Counted from the stretch's first letter, positions 24,807 to 32,209 are shown. The stretch: DNA of 64,000 bases from Opitutaceae bacterium (GCA_028688225.1 JAQTYQ010000013.1:1-64000); one strand, 5' to 3'. Numbers and translations: made by a program. The notes: generated by a model not told the origin, from the sequence alone.

Positions 24807-25631
24807 ATGCGCATCTACGAACCCGTTTCCGGCATCGAGGGCGTCGCCTCCGGCGCCTCGGCCTCGATCAAAATCCCGGTCAACCGCCGCCTGCATCTGC
24901 TGCGGCTCTTCGCCGCGGCGGCGGGGCCGATCTATGGCACGGCCGTCATCGACACCGTGTTCATCTATGTCGGGAGCAAGCTCATCCGGCAGGTGACCGC
25001 GCAGGAGCTGGTGGATATTGCCACCCTCAACGGCTTTACCGTGGTGCAAGCCACGGACGGCATCCCGATCTTTTTCTCGGAACCGTGGCGCGCGAGTGTC
25101 ATGGACGAGCAGGTCACCGCCTGGGATTTGTGGGGGCAGAACGACATGACGCTCAAGGTCCAGCTCAAGACGGGCCTGACCACTCCGACGCTGGCGGCGG
25201 TCATGGATCATGACGATGGCTTCACGACCAACGCGCAGAACCAGCGCGTCCTCAACATCGTCAAGCACAGCCCGAACTACCAGTCCGGCGGCACGGTGAA
25301 TGACATCATGACGCTGGACATCGCTTACCCGATTCACCGAATTTACCTGTATCCGCCGGTCGGGACGACGATTTCCAAGGTCAAAGCGATCCTCAACAAT
25401 GTCCAGACCATCCATGAGATGACGCCGGCTCAGAATGCAGCGTTCCTCAAGGACTACAAGCTGGTGGCGCCGACCCCGGCCGCTGGCGCCATGTATCCGC
25501 TCATCTTCGACGTCGAGCAGCAGTTTTTCACGGCCCTGAATCCGCCGCAGGCATTGCGGGTCACGGTCGAATCCGATCTGGGCGGCCAGATCAAGGCCCT
25601 GATCGAAAACCACGCTCCTGCCTACATCTGA
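24807..25631 (+). CDS. Major capsid protein, double jelly-roll, PM2 P2-like
   Basis: 274 residues, close to the 269 of PM2 P2. The start MRIYEPVSGIEGVASGASAS followed by IKIPV parallels the P2 N-terminal pattern (VAAG, then SIKLP). Beta-strand periodicity covers two halves (about 1-140 and 150-270). In the second half SKVKAILNNVQTIHEMTPAQ and AAFLKDY match the P2 order of a strand, an I-x-G/N turn and an N-D-x-I-L-like helix. Strong Shine-Dalgarno aaggag at 24793-24798. The frame is intact. An intrinsic terminator follows at 25656. This is the key gene for calling the element a DJR virus. Confidence 0.85.
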   Translation: MRIYEPVSGIEGVASGASASIKIPVNRRLHLLRLFAAAAGPIYGTAVIDTVFIYVGSKLIRQVTAQELVDIATLNGFTVVQATDGIPIFFSEPWRASVMDEQVTAWDLWGQNDMTLKVQLKTGLTTPTLAAVMDHDDGFTTNAQNQRVLNIVKHSPNYQSGGTVNDIMTLDIAYPIHRIYLYPPVGTTISKVKAILNNVQTIHEMTPAQNAAFLKDYKLVAPTPAAGAMYPLIFDVEQQFFTALNPPQALRVTVESDLGGQIKALIENHAPAYI

Positions 25632-25655
25632 TTTTCGCGTTATCATCGCCAGTGA

Positions 25656-25688
25656 GCCCGCCGCCGCCACGAGCGCGGCGGGCTTTTT
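25656..25688 (+). terminator. Intrinsic terminator after the capsid gene
   Basis: gcccgccgc (25656-25664) and gcggcgggc (25675-25683) form a perfect 9-bp stem with a 10-nt loop, followed by ttttt. It lies 24 bp after the capsid stop and probably lets the capsid mRNA be made in excess over the downstream virion genes. Confidence 0.85.
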
Positions 25689-25704
25689 CCTGAAAGGACA
25701 CGCC

Positions 25705-26031
25705 ATGGGTCAAGAAACCGCTCCCCTCACCACCCAGAATTCCGCCTCGACCGGCGGCTTTTTCGGTTCCCTCTTTTCCGGCCTGACCAACCTGGTCACG
25801 GCCGCCGCCCCGGTCGCGGCCGACGTGTACCAGTTGCGGGCGCAAGGCGAACTGCTCAAGAATCAGTCCGCGCAGCAGCTCGAACAGGTCAAGCTGGAGC
25901 AGCAACGCCTGGCCGCGCAGGCACAGCAGCAGCCACAAGCCACTCAAATGAAATTGCCGGCCTGGCTGCCCTACGCGGCGGGGCTTGCCCTGGTGCTTGC
26001 GCTCATCCTGGTGCTCATCCGCCGGCGTTAA
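25705..26031 (+). CDS. Virion membrane protein candidate with C-terminal anchor
   Basis: 108 residues. A Gly/Phe/Ser-rich N-terminus (GGFFGSLFSGLTNLV), a Gln-rich helical middle likely to be a coiled coil (about 43-75), and one membrane span (about 84-104, YAAGLALVLALILVLI) ending in RRR. This tail-anchored layout recurs in the next genes. Shine-Dalgarno-like gaaagga precedes the ATG. Confidence 0.65.
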   Translation: MGQETAPLTTQNSASTGGFFGSLFSGLTNLVTAAAPVAADVYQLRAQGELLKNQSAQQLEQVKLEQQRLAAQAQQQPQATQMKLPAWLPYAAGLALVLALILVLIRRR

Positions 26032-26032
26032 C

Positions 26033-26407
26033 ATGGCTGGACCAACCGCAGCCGCAGCAGCCGTTCCGCTTTTGGCGGCGAATCCGCTCACTTCGCTGGC
26101 GGGCGCCGCGTTGGGCGCGGTCTCCGGGTTCATCCCGCAATCGCAGCCCAGCGCCGCCTATTCCGGCACCGGCACCTATGCCCCGGGCGGAATTTCCCTG
26201 GGCTCCAAGGTTGTCGGGTCCGGCTCCGCTGCCACCTCTGTCCCCTCCCCGGCGGTTCCGGAAACCATGTCCCTGGTCCCGGCAGCTGGCAGCGCCGTAG
26301 CCGGCGGTCCCGCCTGGCTGCAATCGCCCTGGACCTGGATCGCCGCCGCGGCGGCCGGGTTTCTGCTCATCGTGGCCCTGCTACCGCCGCGCCGCCGGAA
26401 GCAATGA
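26033..26407 (+). CDS. Virion membrane protein candidate, Ala/Gly-rich, C-terminal anchor
   Basis: 124 residues. An Ala-rich hydrophobic N-terminal segment (about 6-32), a Ser/Gly/Pro-rich middle and a C-terminal span (about 98-117, WIAAAAAGFLLIVALL) ending in RRRKQ. ATG 26033 follows one base after the preceding stop. The 3' end overlaps the next start (ATGA). Confidence 0.62.
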   Translation: MAGPTAAAAAVPLLAANPLTSLAGAALGAVSGFIPQSQPSAAYSGTGTYAPGGISLGSKVVGSGSAATSVPSPAVPETMSLVPAAGSAVAGGPAWLQSPWTWIAAAAAGFLLIVALLPPRRRKQ

Positions 26408-26820
26408 AGTTTTCCCTCAACAGTTTTTCCCTCCGCGAAGCCGAGAGCATCGACCCCGACCATGAAACCCGCATCCGCAAACTGCCGCTGGATTTCCCTG
26501 ACCTCTGGATGGAGTGGTTCCGGGAAAAGCTCGCGCACCGGGAAATCCACCTCTCCACGGTCTCTTTCGAAGGGCGCGCGGTGGGCACGCTCATTTGGCG
26601 CATCGAACAGGACGCCGGACGGGAACTCGTGCTGATGGCGGCCTCCTCCTCCGATCCGAAAATCGACATGAAACAATTCCTTTCCCAAGCCGTGGACGCC
26701 CTCGCCGCTGCGCAGCAATGCCGCTCGGCGCGATTCCATACCACCCGGCCCGGTCTGGTGCTGCACGGGCACCAGCAAGGCTGGCAGACCTCCGAAATCG
26801 TCCTGCGCAAATACTACTGA
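26404..26820 (+). CDS. GNAT-like soluble protein of the virion module
   Basis: 138 residues without a membrane segment. REIHLSTVSFEGRAVGTLIWRI and the C-terminal CRSARFHTTRPG, then HGHQQGWQTSEIVLRKYY follow the strand-helix order of GNAT-like folds found in phage structural modules, but no clear acetyl-CoA loop (R/Q-x-x-G-x-G/A) is present. A structural or assembly role is therefore as likely as enzymatic activity. Coupled by 4-bp overlap to the previous gene. Confidence 0.5.
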   Translation: MKFSLNSFSLREAESIDPDHETRIRKLPLDFPDLWMEWFREKLAHREIHLSTVSFEGRAVGTLIWRIEQDAGRELVLMAASSSDPKIDMKQFLSQAVDALAAAQQCRSARFHTTRPGLVLHGHQQGWQTSEIVLRKYY

Positions 26821-26821
26821 C

Positions 26822-27379
26822 ATGGCCAAAGGCGGCTCCAGTTCCTCGACGACCCAAACCACTCAAAACCTGGTGACGGATCAATCCGTCAACCTGGCGC
26901 AGGGCGGCTTGGGCGTTGGCGCCGGTGCGACGGTCTCGATCCAGTCGCTCGATCCGGAGGCCGTGAAGGCCTCCGTCGAGGCGCAGCGCGATACGGCCGG
27001 CATGGCCCTGGCGGCCAATGTCGAAGCCTTGAAAACCGCAGGCGGCGTCACTGTCCAGGCCCTCGATACGACAGGCCGGACGGCGGAGACGGCGATAAAA
27101 ACCACTGGCGCCGTGACCGAGGCGGCATTGAATACGACGCTGGGCCTGGCGCAGATCTCGAGTCAGGAGCGCAGCGACGTGCTCCAGACCACCAACACCG
27201 CTTTGCAGAGCCAGCAGGGCATTGCCGACAAGCTCGCCGCCCTGGCCTCCGGCGCCCTGGAGCGCAGCCAGACCCCGGACAGTCAGACCACCAAGACGCT
27301 GCTGTATGTCGCCGGCGCGGTCGGGGTGGCCTTCGCCCTCGCCCTGATTTTCGCCTTCCGCCGGCCTTCCCGTTCATGA
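26822..27379 (+). CDS. Helical virion membrane protein with repeated Ala/Thr heptads
   Basis: 185 residues. Begins MAKGGSSSSTTQTT, the same motif as the small protein at 18674. A long Ala/Thr/Glu/Gln helical region (about 45-150, for example EALKTAGGVTVQALDTTGRT) lacks Pro and suggests a coiled coil. One C-terminal span (about 160-178) ends in RRPSRS. It could link the capsid vertex to the internal membrane. Overlaps the next gene by 4 bp. Confidence 0.65.
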   Translation: MAKGGSSSSTTQTTQNLVTDQSVNLAQGGLGVGAGATVSIQSLDPEAVKASVEAQRDTAGMALAANVEALKTAGGVTVQALDTTGRTAETAIKTTGAVTEAALNTTLGLAQISSQERSDVLQTTNTALQSQQGIADKLAALASGALERSQTPDSQTTKTLLYVAGAVGVAFALALIFAFRRPSRS

Positions 27380-27948
27380 GCGCCCTCTCCCATTTTTCCA
27401 CCCTCAAACTTGGCCCCGGGGCGATTGATTCGATCAACGCCGAGGGGAAGAACTTCTGGATAGTTTTCGCTCCGGTCTCGGTGCAAGTCATGTACCCCGG
27501 CGGCGAATTCGGGACCTACGAACAAGGGACCGGACTCGACAATCTCCCCAACGGCGAGACTTTCAAGCGCCTGACCGTGCGCAACCCGACGCTGGGGACA
27601 ATCACGGTTGTCATCTACGTCGGCGGGCCGCTTTACCGGGATGCCCGGGCCGCGGTCATGGAACCCAAGACGGCCGGCATTGGCCAAGCCGCGGCCAGCC
27701 TTGCGGCGACGAGCGGCCTGACCCTGGACGGAATTCCCACCGGTCTGCTCATCCGCCGGAAGAGTATCCAGCTGACGAACCTTGACCCTAATCTCCGGCT
27801 CCAAATCCGTGATTCTTCAGGCAACATCCTCGCCACGGTGTTCAAGGAGCAGACCTACATCCTGCCCATCTCCGAAAGTGTCGAGTTCTACAACCCCAAC
27901 GGGTCCGCCGTGGCCTGCAACATCTCGGAAATCTGGTGGACACTCTGA
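27376..27948 (+). CDS. Beta-rich minor capsid/vertex protein candidate
   Basis: 190 residues, no membrane span. Alternating hydrophobic strands (NFWIVFAPVSVQVMYPGGEF, ITVVIYVGGPLY, LRLQIRDSSGNILATVF) indicate a jelly-roll or beta-sandwich. VRNPTLGTITVVIYVG and VEFYNPNGSAV resemble phage proteins described as structural. In PM2-like viruses the pentameric vertex protein carries the spike, and this gene lies just before the repeat and spike candidates. Role is inferred from position. Confidence 0.55.
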   Translation: MSALSHFSTLKLGPGAIDSINAEGKNFWIVFAPVSVQVMYPGGEFGTYEQGTGLDNLPNGETFKRLTVRNPTLGTITVVIYVGGPLYRDARAAVMEPKTAGIGQAAASLAATSGLTLDGIPTGLLIRRKSIQLTNLDPNLRLQIRDSSGNILATVFKEQTYILPISESVEFYNPNGSAVACNISEIWWTL

Positions 27949-27957
27949 TTTTCCCGT

Positions 27958-28401
27958 GTGCGTAACTACCGACAAATCCAAGCCCGCCCTTCCCCGCGAA
28001 TCTTTTTCGTCGATGAACTCCTTGTTTATGAATTCGCTGAAGCCAGCGCTCTCGCCGCCAGCCTCACCGGCGGCATTTACCTGCCCGCCGTCGTCGCCGG
28101 CGGCAGCTACGGACCGGAACCATCGGGCCTCGCCGGCCGTCTCTCGTCCGGCGACTACTTCCTCGCCATGGTCGCCGGCGGCAGCTACGGACCGGAGCCA
28201 TCGGGCCTCGCCGGGAGTCTCTCATCCGGCGACTACTTCCTCGCCGTGGTCGCCGGTGGCAGCTACGGACCGGAGCCATCGGGCCTCGCTGGCCGTCTCT
28301 CGTCCGGCGACTACTTCCTCGCCGTGGTCGCCGGCGGCACCTTTGTGGAAACCTGTCCCGTCGCGGCCTCGCTTCACTCCGGCTCGTATGTTCTCGTTTA
28401 A
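27958..28401 (+). CDS. Repeat protein with three 26-residue units
   Basis: 147 residues, GTG start at 27958. Residues 48-125 are three near-identical units built of GGSYGPEPSGLAGRLSSGDY plus FLAxVA. The preceding and following segments (SLTGGIYLPAVVA, GGTFVETCPV) look like decayed further units. Each unit reads as two short beta strands joined by turns. It could be a capsid-surface or fibre component. The 3' end overlaps the following gene by 14 bp. No usable ATG lies in this frame upstream of the repeats. Confidence 0.6.
   Translation: MRNYRQIQARPSPRIFFVDELLVYEFAEASALAASLTGGIYLPAVVAGGSYGPEPSGLAGRLSSGDYFLAMVAGGSYGPEPSGLAGSLSSGDYFLAVVAGGSYGPEPSGLAGRLSSGDYFLAVVAGGTFVETCPVAASLHSGSYVLV
28099..28332. 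repeat. 78-bp tandem repeat, 3 copies
   Basis: Copies start at 28099, 28177 and 28255, each beginning ggcggcagctacggaccg (third: ggtggcagctacggaccg). They differ at only a few positions, so the expansion is recent or kept uniform by recombination. Confidence 0.9.
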
Positions 28402-29533
28402 CCTCGGGGCCTCCGTCCGTTATGCCGTGCAGGTCCTCGACCAGGCCGGTCGGATCGTGCGCCGGCTTCCGGCCAAAAACAACCTGATCCTCGATAGCGG
28501 CCTCGATCTCGTCGCCACGAATTATTGGGCGAACCTGTTCGCTCAGGCCGTCGTCGGGACCGGAACCACTGCGGTCAAGCGAGATTCCGCCGCCGTGACC
28601 TTTTCGCGCTCGGGAACCACGGTCACCGCCTCCGCTGGATTCTTCGAGGCGGGCGACGTGGGCCGGCTGTTGAAATTCGACAGCGGTGAGGAAATGTACG
28701 TCATCACCTTCACGGACAGCACGCACGTCGAAGTCGATACGTCCGGGACGCTGGCGGCGAGCGAAGGGACCATTTGGTATGTCGACCAAACTGGCCTGAC
28801 CACGGAGACCAAGCGCACGGGGACTTTCGGGACGGATAGCGGCGACAATGGCACCAGCTATGCCGCCGGCGTCTTCACCATGAAGCGCACGTTTTTGTTT
28901 TCCACGGAAACCGGGCCCATCACTTACAACGAAGTCGGTTGGTCTTATACCGCCTCGGCCGGCAACAATCTGTTTGGCAGGGACATCATCAGCGGTGGAG
29001 TCAGTCTTGTCGCTGGCCAGCAGCTCAAGATCATCGTCGAACTCTCCATCGATCTTAGCCCGAAGTCTTCCACTGCGTACACGAACGTCATCACGGGCTG
29101 GTCGCAAAATGGGGCTTTCGGGATCGAAAGTGTCCCGACCGATATTTACACCATGAGTTATGTCGACGCGGCCGGGTCGACCGTCAGCCCGGGGATTTTC
29201 GATCCAGCCGCGGCAGTCGCCCTGGTCACGCTCAGCACCATGACGGATGCGATCTCAGCCATCACGCAGACCGATTTGGGATTGACCGGGATTCTCAAGC
29301 AAAACGCCGCCGCGGGGTCCTCCTACATCACCGGTTCCCGCGAGAGATTCTTCACCGCCAATTTTGCGCTCTCAGAAGGTAATTCCACCTCGATCCGCTC
29401 CATCGGCTTTCACCGCAACGGCAACAGCCGCCGATCCCTGCGCGTTTTGCTCGACGCCGCGGAGACGAAGGATTCGAGCCACACATTGGCGATCACCTTC
29501 CGGCTCGGCTGGAATCGCGTGCTCACCAACTGA
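28388..29533 (+). CDS. Spike/receptor-binding protein candidate
   Basis: 381 residues, the longest structural gene after rep. Mostly beta: SVRYAVQVLDQAGRIVRRLP then NNLILDSGLDLVATNYWANL at the N-terminus, Thr/Ser/Gly-rich strands in the middle, and FTANFALSEGNSTSIRSIGF near the end. NLILDSGLD is a motif seen in phage structural proteins. Position after the repeat protein suits the vertex spike (PM2 P1 role). ATG 28388 was chosen; a much longer frame upstream is only the repeat region read out of frame. Confidence 0.6.
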   Translation: MFSFNLGASVRYAVQVLDQAGRIVRRLPAKNNLILDSGLDLVATNYWANLFAQAVVGTGTTAVKRDSAAVTFSRSGTTVTASAGFFEAGDVGRLLKFDSGEEMYVITFTDSTHVEVDTSGTLAASEGTIWYVDQTGLTTETKRTGTFGTDSGDNGTSYAAGVFTMKRTFLFSTETGPITYNEVGWSYTASAGNNLFGRDIISGGVSLVAGQQLKIIVELSIDLSPKSSTAYTNVITGWSQNGAFGIESVPTDIYTMSYVDAAGSTVSPGIFDPAAAVALVTLSTMTDAISAITQTDLGLTGILKQNAAAGSSYITGSRERFFTANFALSEGNSTSIRSIGFHRNGNSRRSLRVLLDAAETKDSSHTLAITFRLGWNRVLTN

Positions 29534-29537
29534 CGCT

Positions 29538-29963
29538 ATGCCCCTCACCGTCGAGAATTTCGCGGCCAACCTGGTCACCGCCCGCCGGATCGTGGGTGAA
29601 CGGCTCGGGGTCGATCCGTCCAACCTCACCTTTGAGGAGCGCAAGCAATTCGTGAAGGCGCTGGCCGCCTACATCACCCAGTATCCGCTCAGTTTTGCGC
29701 CCAACGTCCTGGAGGCCGCGCGCGTCGAATTGCAGTCCGGCGAACACGGCGCCCTCACCGGCACCGGATACGACCTCGGGCAATTCGTGGACGAAGCCTT
29801 GGTCAACGCACGGAAGATCAATCCCCTCGACCCGGAGAAAATCAACACAACCTTGCTCTGGCTCCTGGGCGCAACGGTGATCGTGGCCATCTTCTATTGG
29901 GTTTCCAAGGCGTGGTTCGCGCGGCCATCGCCGAAACCTTCACCTTCAGAAGCTGATGAATGA
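29538..29963 (+). CDS. Tail-anchored virion protein candidate
   Basis: 141 residues. A helical soluble part (about 1-100) and one membrane span (about 106-124, LLWLLGATVIVAIFYWV) followed by a Pro/Ser-rich acidic tail. No family recognised. Overlaps the following small gene by 8 bp. Confidence 0.6.
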   Translation: MPLTVENFAANLVTARRIVGERLGVDPSNLTFEERKQFVKALAAYITQYPLSFAPNVLEAARVELQSGEHGALTGTGYDLGQFVDEALVNARKINPLDPEKINTTLLWLLGATVIVAIFYWVSKAWFARPSPKPSPSEADE

Positions 29964-30111
29964 CGGACACCGCATCGCTGCCGGCATTTTCGGCACGGCT
30001 GTGGGCTGGACAATCTCCAACACCTCCGAGGCCGCCTCGATCCTGGCATCACTCGCCACGGCCGCCTTCATGGGTGTTTCGATCTGGCTCAAGCTCAGGA
30101 AGCGCAAATGA
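29956..30111 (+). CDS. 51-aa membrane protein, holin candidate
   Basis: ATG 29956 to TGA 30111. One or two hydrophobic segments (AAGIFGTAVGWTI and ASILASLATAAFMGVSIWL) and a basic end (KLRKRK). Size, charge and position near the end of the virion operon fit a small holin, but no partner lysin is visible. It could also be another virion membrane protein. Its stop overlaps the next start (ATGA). Confidence 0.5.
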   Translation: MNDGHRIAAGIFGTAVGWTISNTSEAASILASLATAAFMGVSIWLKLRKRK

Positions 30112-30749
30112 AGGTCTGGCTGGCCTTGGCCGCGCTCGTCTTTCTTCCCGGCTGCACCTCCCTCCGCGGCCGGGCGGCCCGCATGGTCGTCCACACGCCC
30201 ACCACCACCGTCACCCAGTCAGGTGACGTAAAATCGCCGGGGACAGTCCAAACGGTCACCTCGACCGCGGAAATCCCAATCCCGGCGGGTTCCACCGTGA
30301 CCTGGTCGCCGCCCGCCCCGCCAGCCGGGCAGGATTCAACGCCAGCGGCGCCCGGCGCCGTCGCGGTAGTGGTTTCGGCCCCAACCGCCCTGCGGGCTTC
30401 CACGGTCACGGAAACCGTCAAAGGGCCGGAATCCCCTGCCCCGCCCTCCCCGGCTGAAATCGCCAAGGGTGAAGGCGTGCGTTGGTTCTACATTGCCGGC
30501 GCCGTGGCTGGCCTGGCGGCCCTGGCCGCGTTCTATTTCGGGCATCCGGTCAACGGGACGATCCTCCTGGCCGGCGCGGTCGGGCTGCCCCTGGTGGGGA
30601 ATTTCGTCGGCTCCGCCTGGGCGCAGCGGGTGGCGATTGCGATTTTTGCGTTAGCCGCCGGCATCGGCCTGGCCTGGCTCATCCTCCGCAAGTATCACCC
30701 GGAGTATATCGCCGCGATCAAGGCCAAGCTGCCGGTGCCTAGCGCCTGA
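30108..30749 (+). CDS. Lipoprotein-signal protein with three C-terminal membrane segments
   Basis: 213 residues. MKVWLALAALVFLPGCTSLRG is a lipoprotein signal with a lipobox (cleavage before C16). A Thr/Val/Pro/Ala-rich extracytoplasmic region (about 25-120) is followed by hydrophobic segments near 128-145, 150-170 and 178-195. A lipidated N-terminus with TM spans is unusual; it may be a virion membrane or lysis protein. No spanin family is recognised. Confidence 0.6.
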   Translation: MKVWLALAALVFLPGCTSLRGRAARMVVHTPTTTVTQSGDVKSPGTVQTVTSTAEIPIPAGSTVTWSPPAPPAGQDSTPAAPGAVAVVVSAPTALRASTVTETVKGPESPAPPSPAEIAKGEGVRWFYIAGAVAGLAALAAFYFGHPVNGTILLAGAVGLPLVGNFVGSAWAQRVAIAIFALAAGIGLAWLILRKYHPEYIAAIKAKLPVPSA

Positions 30750-30751
30750 AA

Positions 30752-30967
30752 ATGAGTCTGCTCGAAAGAACAGTGCTTTTTGTAGCGCTGGCAATGGCGG
30801 CGCTGGGGGTCATTTTATTTCTGGAGATGGAGGACCGGCGGGAATCTCTGGCGGTGCAACCGCCGGCTGGCCGGTCGAAGCAAAGCCAATCGGATGGGGC
30901 AGCTTCACTTGCTCCATCGCTTGTTCTGCCGACTCCGGCGCGGGCGCCGGGGCAGGTTTGGGCCTGA
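30752..30967 (+). CDS. Small N-anchored membrane protein
   Basis: 71 residues. One membrane span at the N-terminus (about 8-24) and a polar Ser/Pro/Ala-rich remainder. Starts 2 bp after the previous stop. Its 3' two-thirds overlap, antisense, the gene at 30810-31055; at least the N-terminal part reads like a real gene. Confidence 0.45.
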   Translation: MSLLERTVLFVALAMAALGVILFLEMEDRRESLAVQPPAGRSKQSQSDGAASLAPSLVLPTPARAPGQVWA

Positions 30968-31055
30968 GATGCAGGAAGACCAGGGCCGCGGTGACGGCGC
31001 CAAGCGCCATCGCAATTACGCCGGCCCAGAATCCTCGTTCCCAATCTTGGCTCAT
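30810..31055 (-). CDS. Small N-anchored membrane protein, minus-strand block
   Basis: 81 residues from ATG 31055 (MSQDWERGFWAGVIAMALGA...). One span (about 10-28), then a Pro/Ala-rich tail. Third gene of the leftward block 31639-30810. It overlaps the plus-strand gene at 30752-30967 tail to tail over about 160 bp. Confidence 0.5.
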   Translation of the reverse strand: MSQDWERGFWAGVIAMALGAVTAALVFLHLRPKPAPAPAPESAEQAMEQVKLPHPIGFASTGQPAVAPPEIPAGPPSPEIK

Positions 31056-31083
31056 AGCGGCTCGCCGGTGGGAAAGCGCAGAA

Positions 31084-31374
31084 CTAGGTTTCAGAATCAG
31101 GCGGCGCAAGCGGCGGCACGCTTCCTTTGGCGTCGGGATGGTTCCCCTCCGTTTTGAGGAGACGAGTCCCTTCCAGGGCCGCTAAGCGAAGTTCCGCTGC
31201 CTTAATCTCATCTTTCAATTGCTGACGGTCTTGCTCGATTTGAGCGCGTAGATGCCGAATTTCCCCAACCGCCCAGAGGGCGACTGAGATTAATCCTATT
31301 GAGGCGGCAGCCAATGTACCTACCGAGAAAAAAAGCCAAGTGGCTTCGTCACCGCTAATCCACATGGCTATCAT
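31084..31374 (-). CDS. Membrane-anchored coiled-coil protein
   Basis: 96 residues. One N-terminal span (about 14-36, FFSVGTLAAASIGLISVALW), then a strongly predicted coiled coil (about 38-72, EIRHLRAQIEQDRQQLKDEI and onward) and a Pro-rich tail. This layout is similar to inner-membrane spanins and to Rz-like proteins, but no motif proves it. Part of the leftward block downstream of the regulator. Confidence 0.6.
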   Translation of the reverse strand: MIAMWISGDEATWLFFSVGTLAAASIGLISVALWAVGEIRHLRAQIEQDRQQLKDEIKAAELRLAALEGTRLLKTEGNHPDAKGSVPPLAPPDSET

Positions 31375-31405
31375 AATTGAATATTCCCCCTTGGGAAATT
31401 GAGGA

Positions 31406-31639
31406 TCAACCCGCCCTCTTTCCCACCTTTGGGCTGCCCTCAGTTTTTGCCGCGATCTGCATTAAACGGTCGGGCTCACTGACGGGCGGACAGCCCTCAG
31501 TCTCCCATTTTTGGAGGATGAGTGCAGCGAAACGGCTTGGAGCAAGTCCGAGCACCTTGGCCCGTTTGTCGATCACAGAGGCCAAGCGTTCATCGATCAC
31601 AATACCAACCTGCCGGCGGCCGGACGCGATTTTGCCCAC
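31406..31639 (-). CDS. Ribbon-helix-helix (CopG/Arc-like) regulator
   Basis: 77 residues, GTG start at 31639. A strand (RQVGIVIDE) then two helices (RLASVIDKRAKVLG, SRFAALILQKWETEG) give the ribbon-helix-helix order. It is the first gene of the leftward block and lies directly downstream of a ggtaaa/tttacc palindrome at 31656-31674. It probably represses its own block and perhaps the rightward genes from 31791. A candidate for the provirus maintenance switch. Confidence 0.65.
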   Translation of the reverse strand: MGKIASGRRQVGIVIDERLASVIDKRAKVLGLAPSRFAALILQKWETEGCPPVSEPDRLMQIAAKTEGSPKVGKRAG

Positions 31640-31655
31640 GCCCTATTTCACAACA

Positions 31656-31674
31656 GGTAAACCCTTCATTTACC
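31656..31674. promoter_or_regulatory. Palindromic operator candidate between divergent genes
   Basis: ggtaaa (31656-31661) and tttacc (31669-31674) are exact complements with a 7-bp spacer, in the AT-rich gap between the leftward regulator (start 31639) and the rightward gene at 31791. Placement 17 bp upstream of a ribbon-helix-helix gene fits autoregulation. Confidence 0.5.
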
Positions 31675-31790
31675 ACAAAAAGCTTGCAAAGGGCTAGAAG
31701 CTATAGTTCTCCTAGGCCACCGCCCCATCTGGCAGCCCGGTGGCCTGGCTAAAGGACATCGGCGCCGGGTGGGTGCGGCCCCTTTAGCCC

Positions 31791-31997
31791 ATGAAAAATT
31801 CCCTCCGGGCTCTGCCTCTTGCCCAAATCCAAACTTGCGAGGCGCCCGCGCGTCCGTTGTTTCCCCATTTTTTTTGCGCCATCCTGGGGCACCGCGACGT
31901 GACGACGGCGACGCATCTCATCACCGGCGAGCCGATCTACCGGGTGCGCGTCTGCACCCGCTGCCATCGCCGCACCGTCGAAATCCTCCGGGACTAA
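31791..31997 (+). CDS. Small CxxC protein
   Basis: 68 residues. FFCAILGHRDVTTATHLITG and VRVCTRCHRRTVE suggest a small zinc-binding fold (C-x3-GH and C-x-x-C-H). First rightward gene after the regulator's divergent promoter region. No family recognised. Confidence 0.55.
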   Translation: MKNSLRALPLAQIQTCEAPARPLFPHFFCAILGHRDVTTATHLITGEPIYRVRVCTRCHRRTVEILRD

Positions 31998-32002
31998 AAA
32001 CT

Positions 32003-32203
32003 ATGAGCGCCATTGCCTACATTGAACGCGCCGGCCGTTACCTTTGGATCGGGAATCTGTGGCTTTGTCCCCGGTTTATGAAGACGCGACATGCCGCGAG
32101 CGGTTTCGACATGCGCAGCGCAGAAATGCGTTTCTGTGCTGAGTCTTTCAGAGCTCAATATGGTCCAGACTGTCGGCTGGTCTCATCACGCCGGAGAAAA
32201 TAG
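32003..32203 (+). CDS. Small hypothetical protein
   Basis: 66 residues (MSAIAYIERAGRYLWIGNLW...), basic C-terminus. ATG 32003 is 5 bp after the previous stop. No motif recognised. Confidence 0.45.
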   Translation: MSAIAYIERAGRYLWIGNLWLCPRFMKTRHAASGFDMRSAEMRFCAESFRAQYGPDCRLVSSRRRK

Positions 32204-32209
32204 TTATCG

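Noticed and set aside
26404-26820. Calling this gene an acetyltransferase
   Set aside because: The fold order is GNAT-like, but the acetyl-CoA-binding loop is not visible, so only a structural resemblance is stated.
27782-28387. N-terminal extension of the spike candidate through the repeat region
   Set aside because: It reads the 78-bp repeats out of frame as Ser/Pro-rich text. ATG 28388 begins the beta-rich protein directly.
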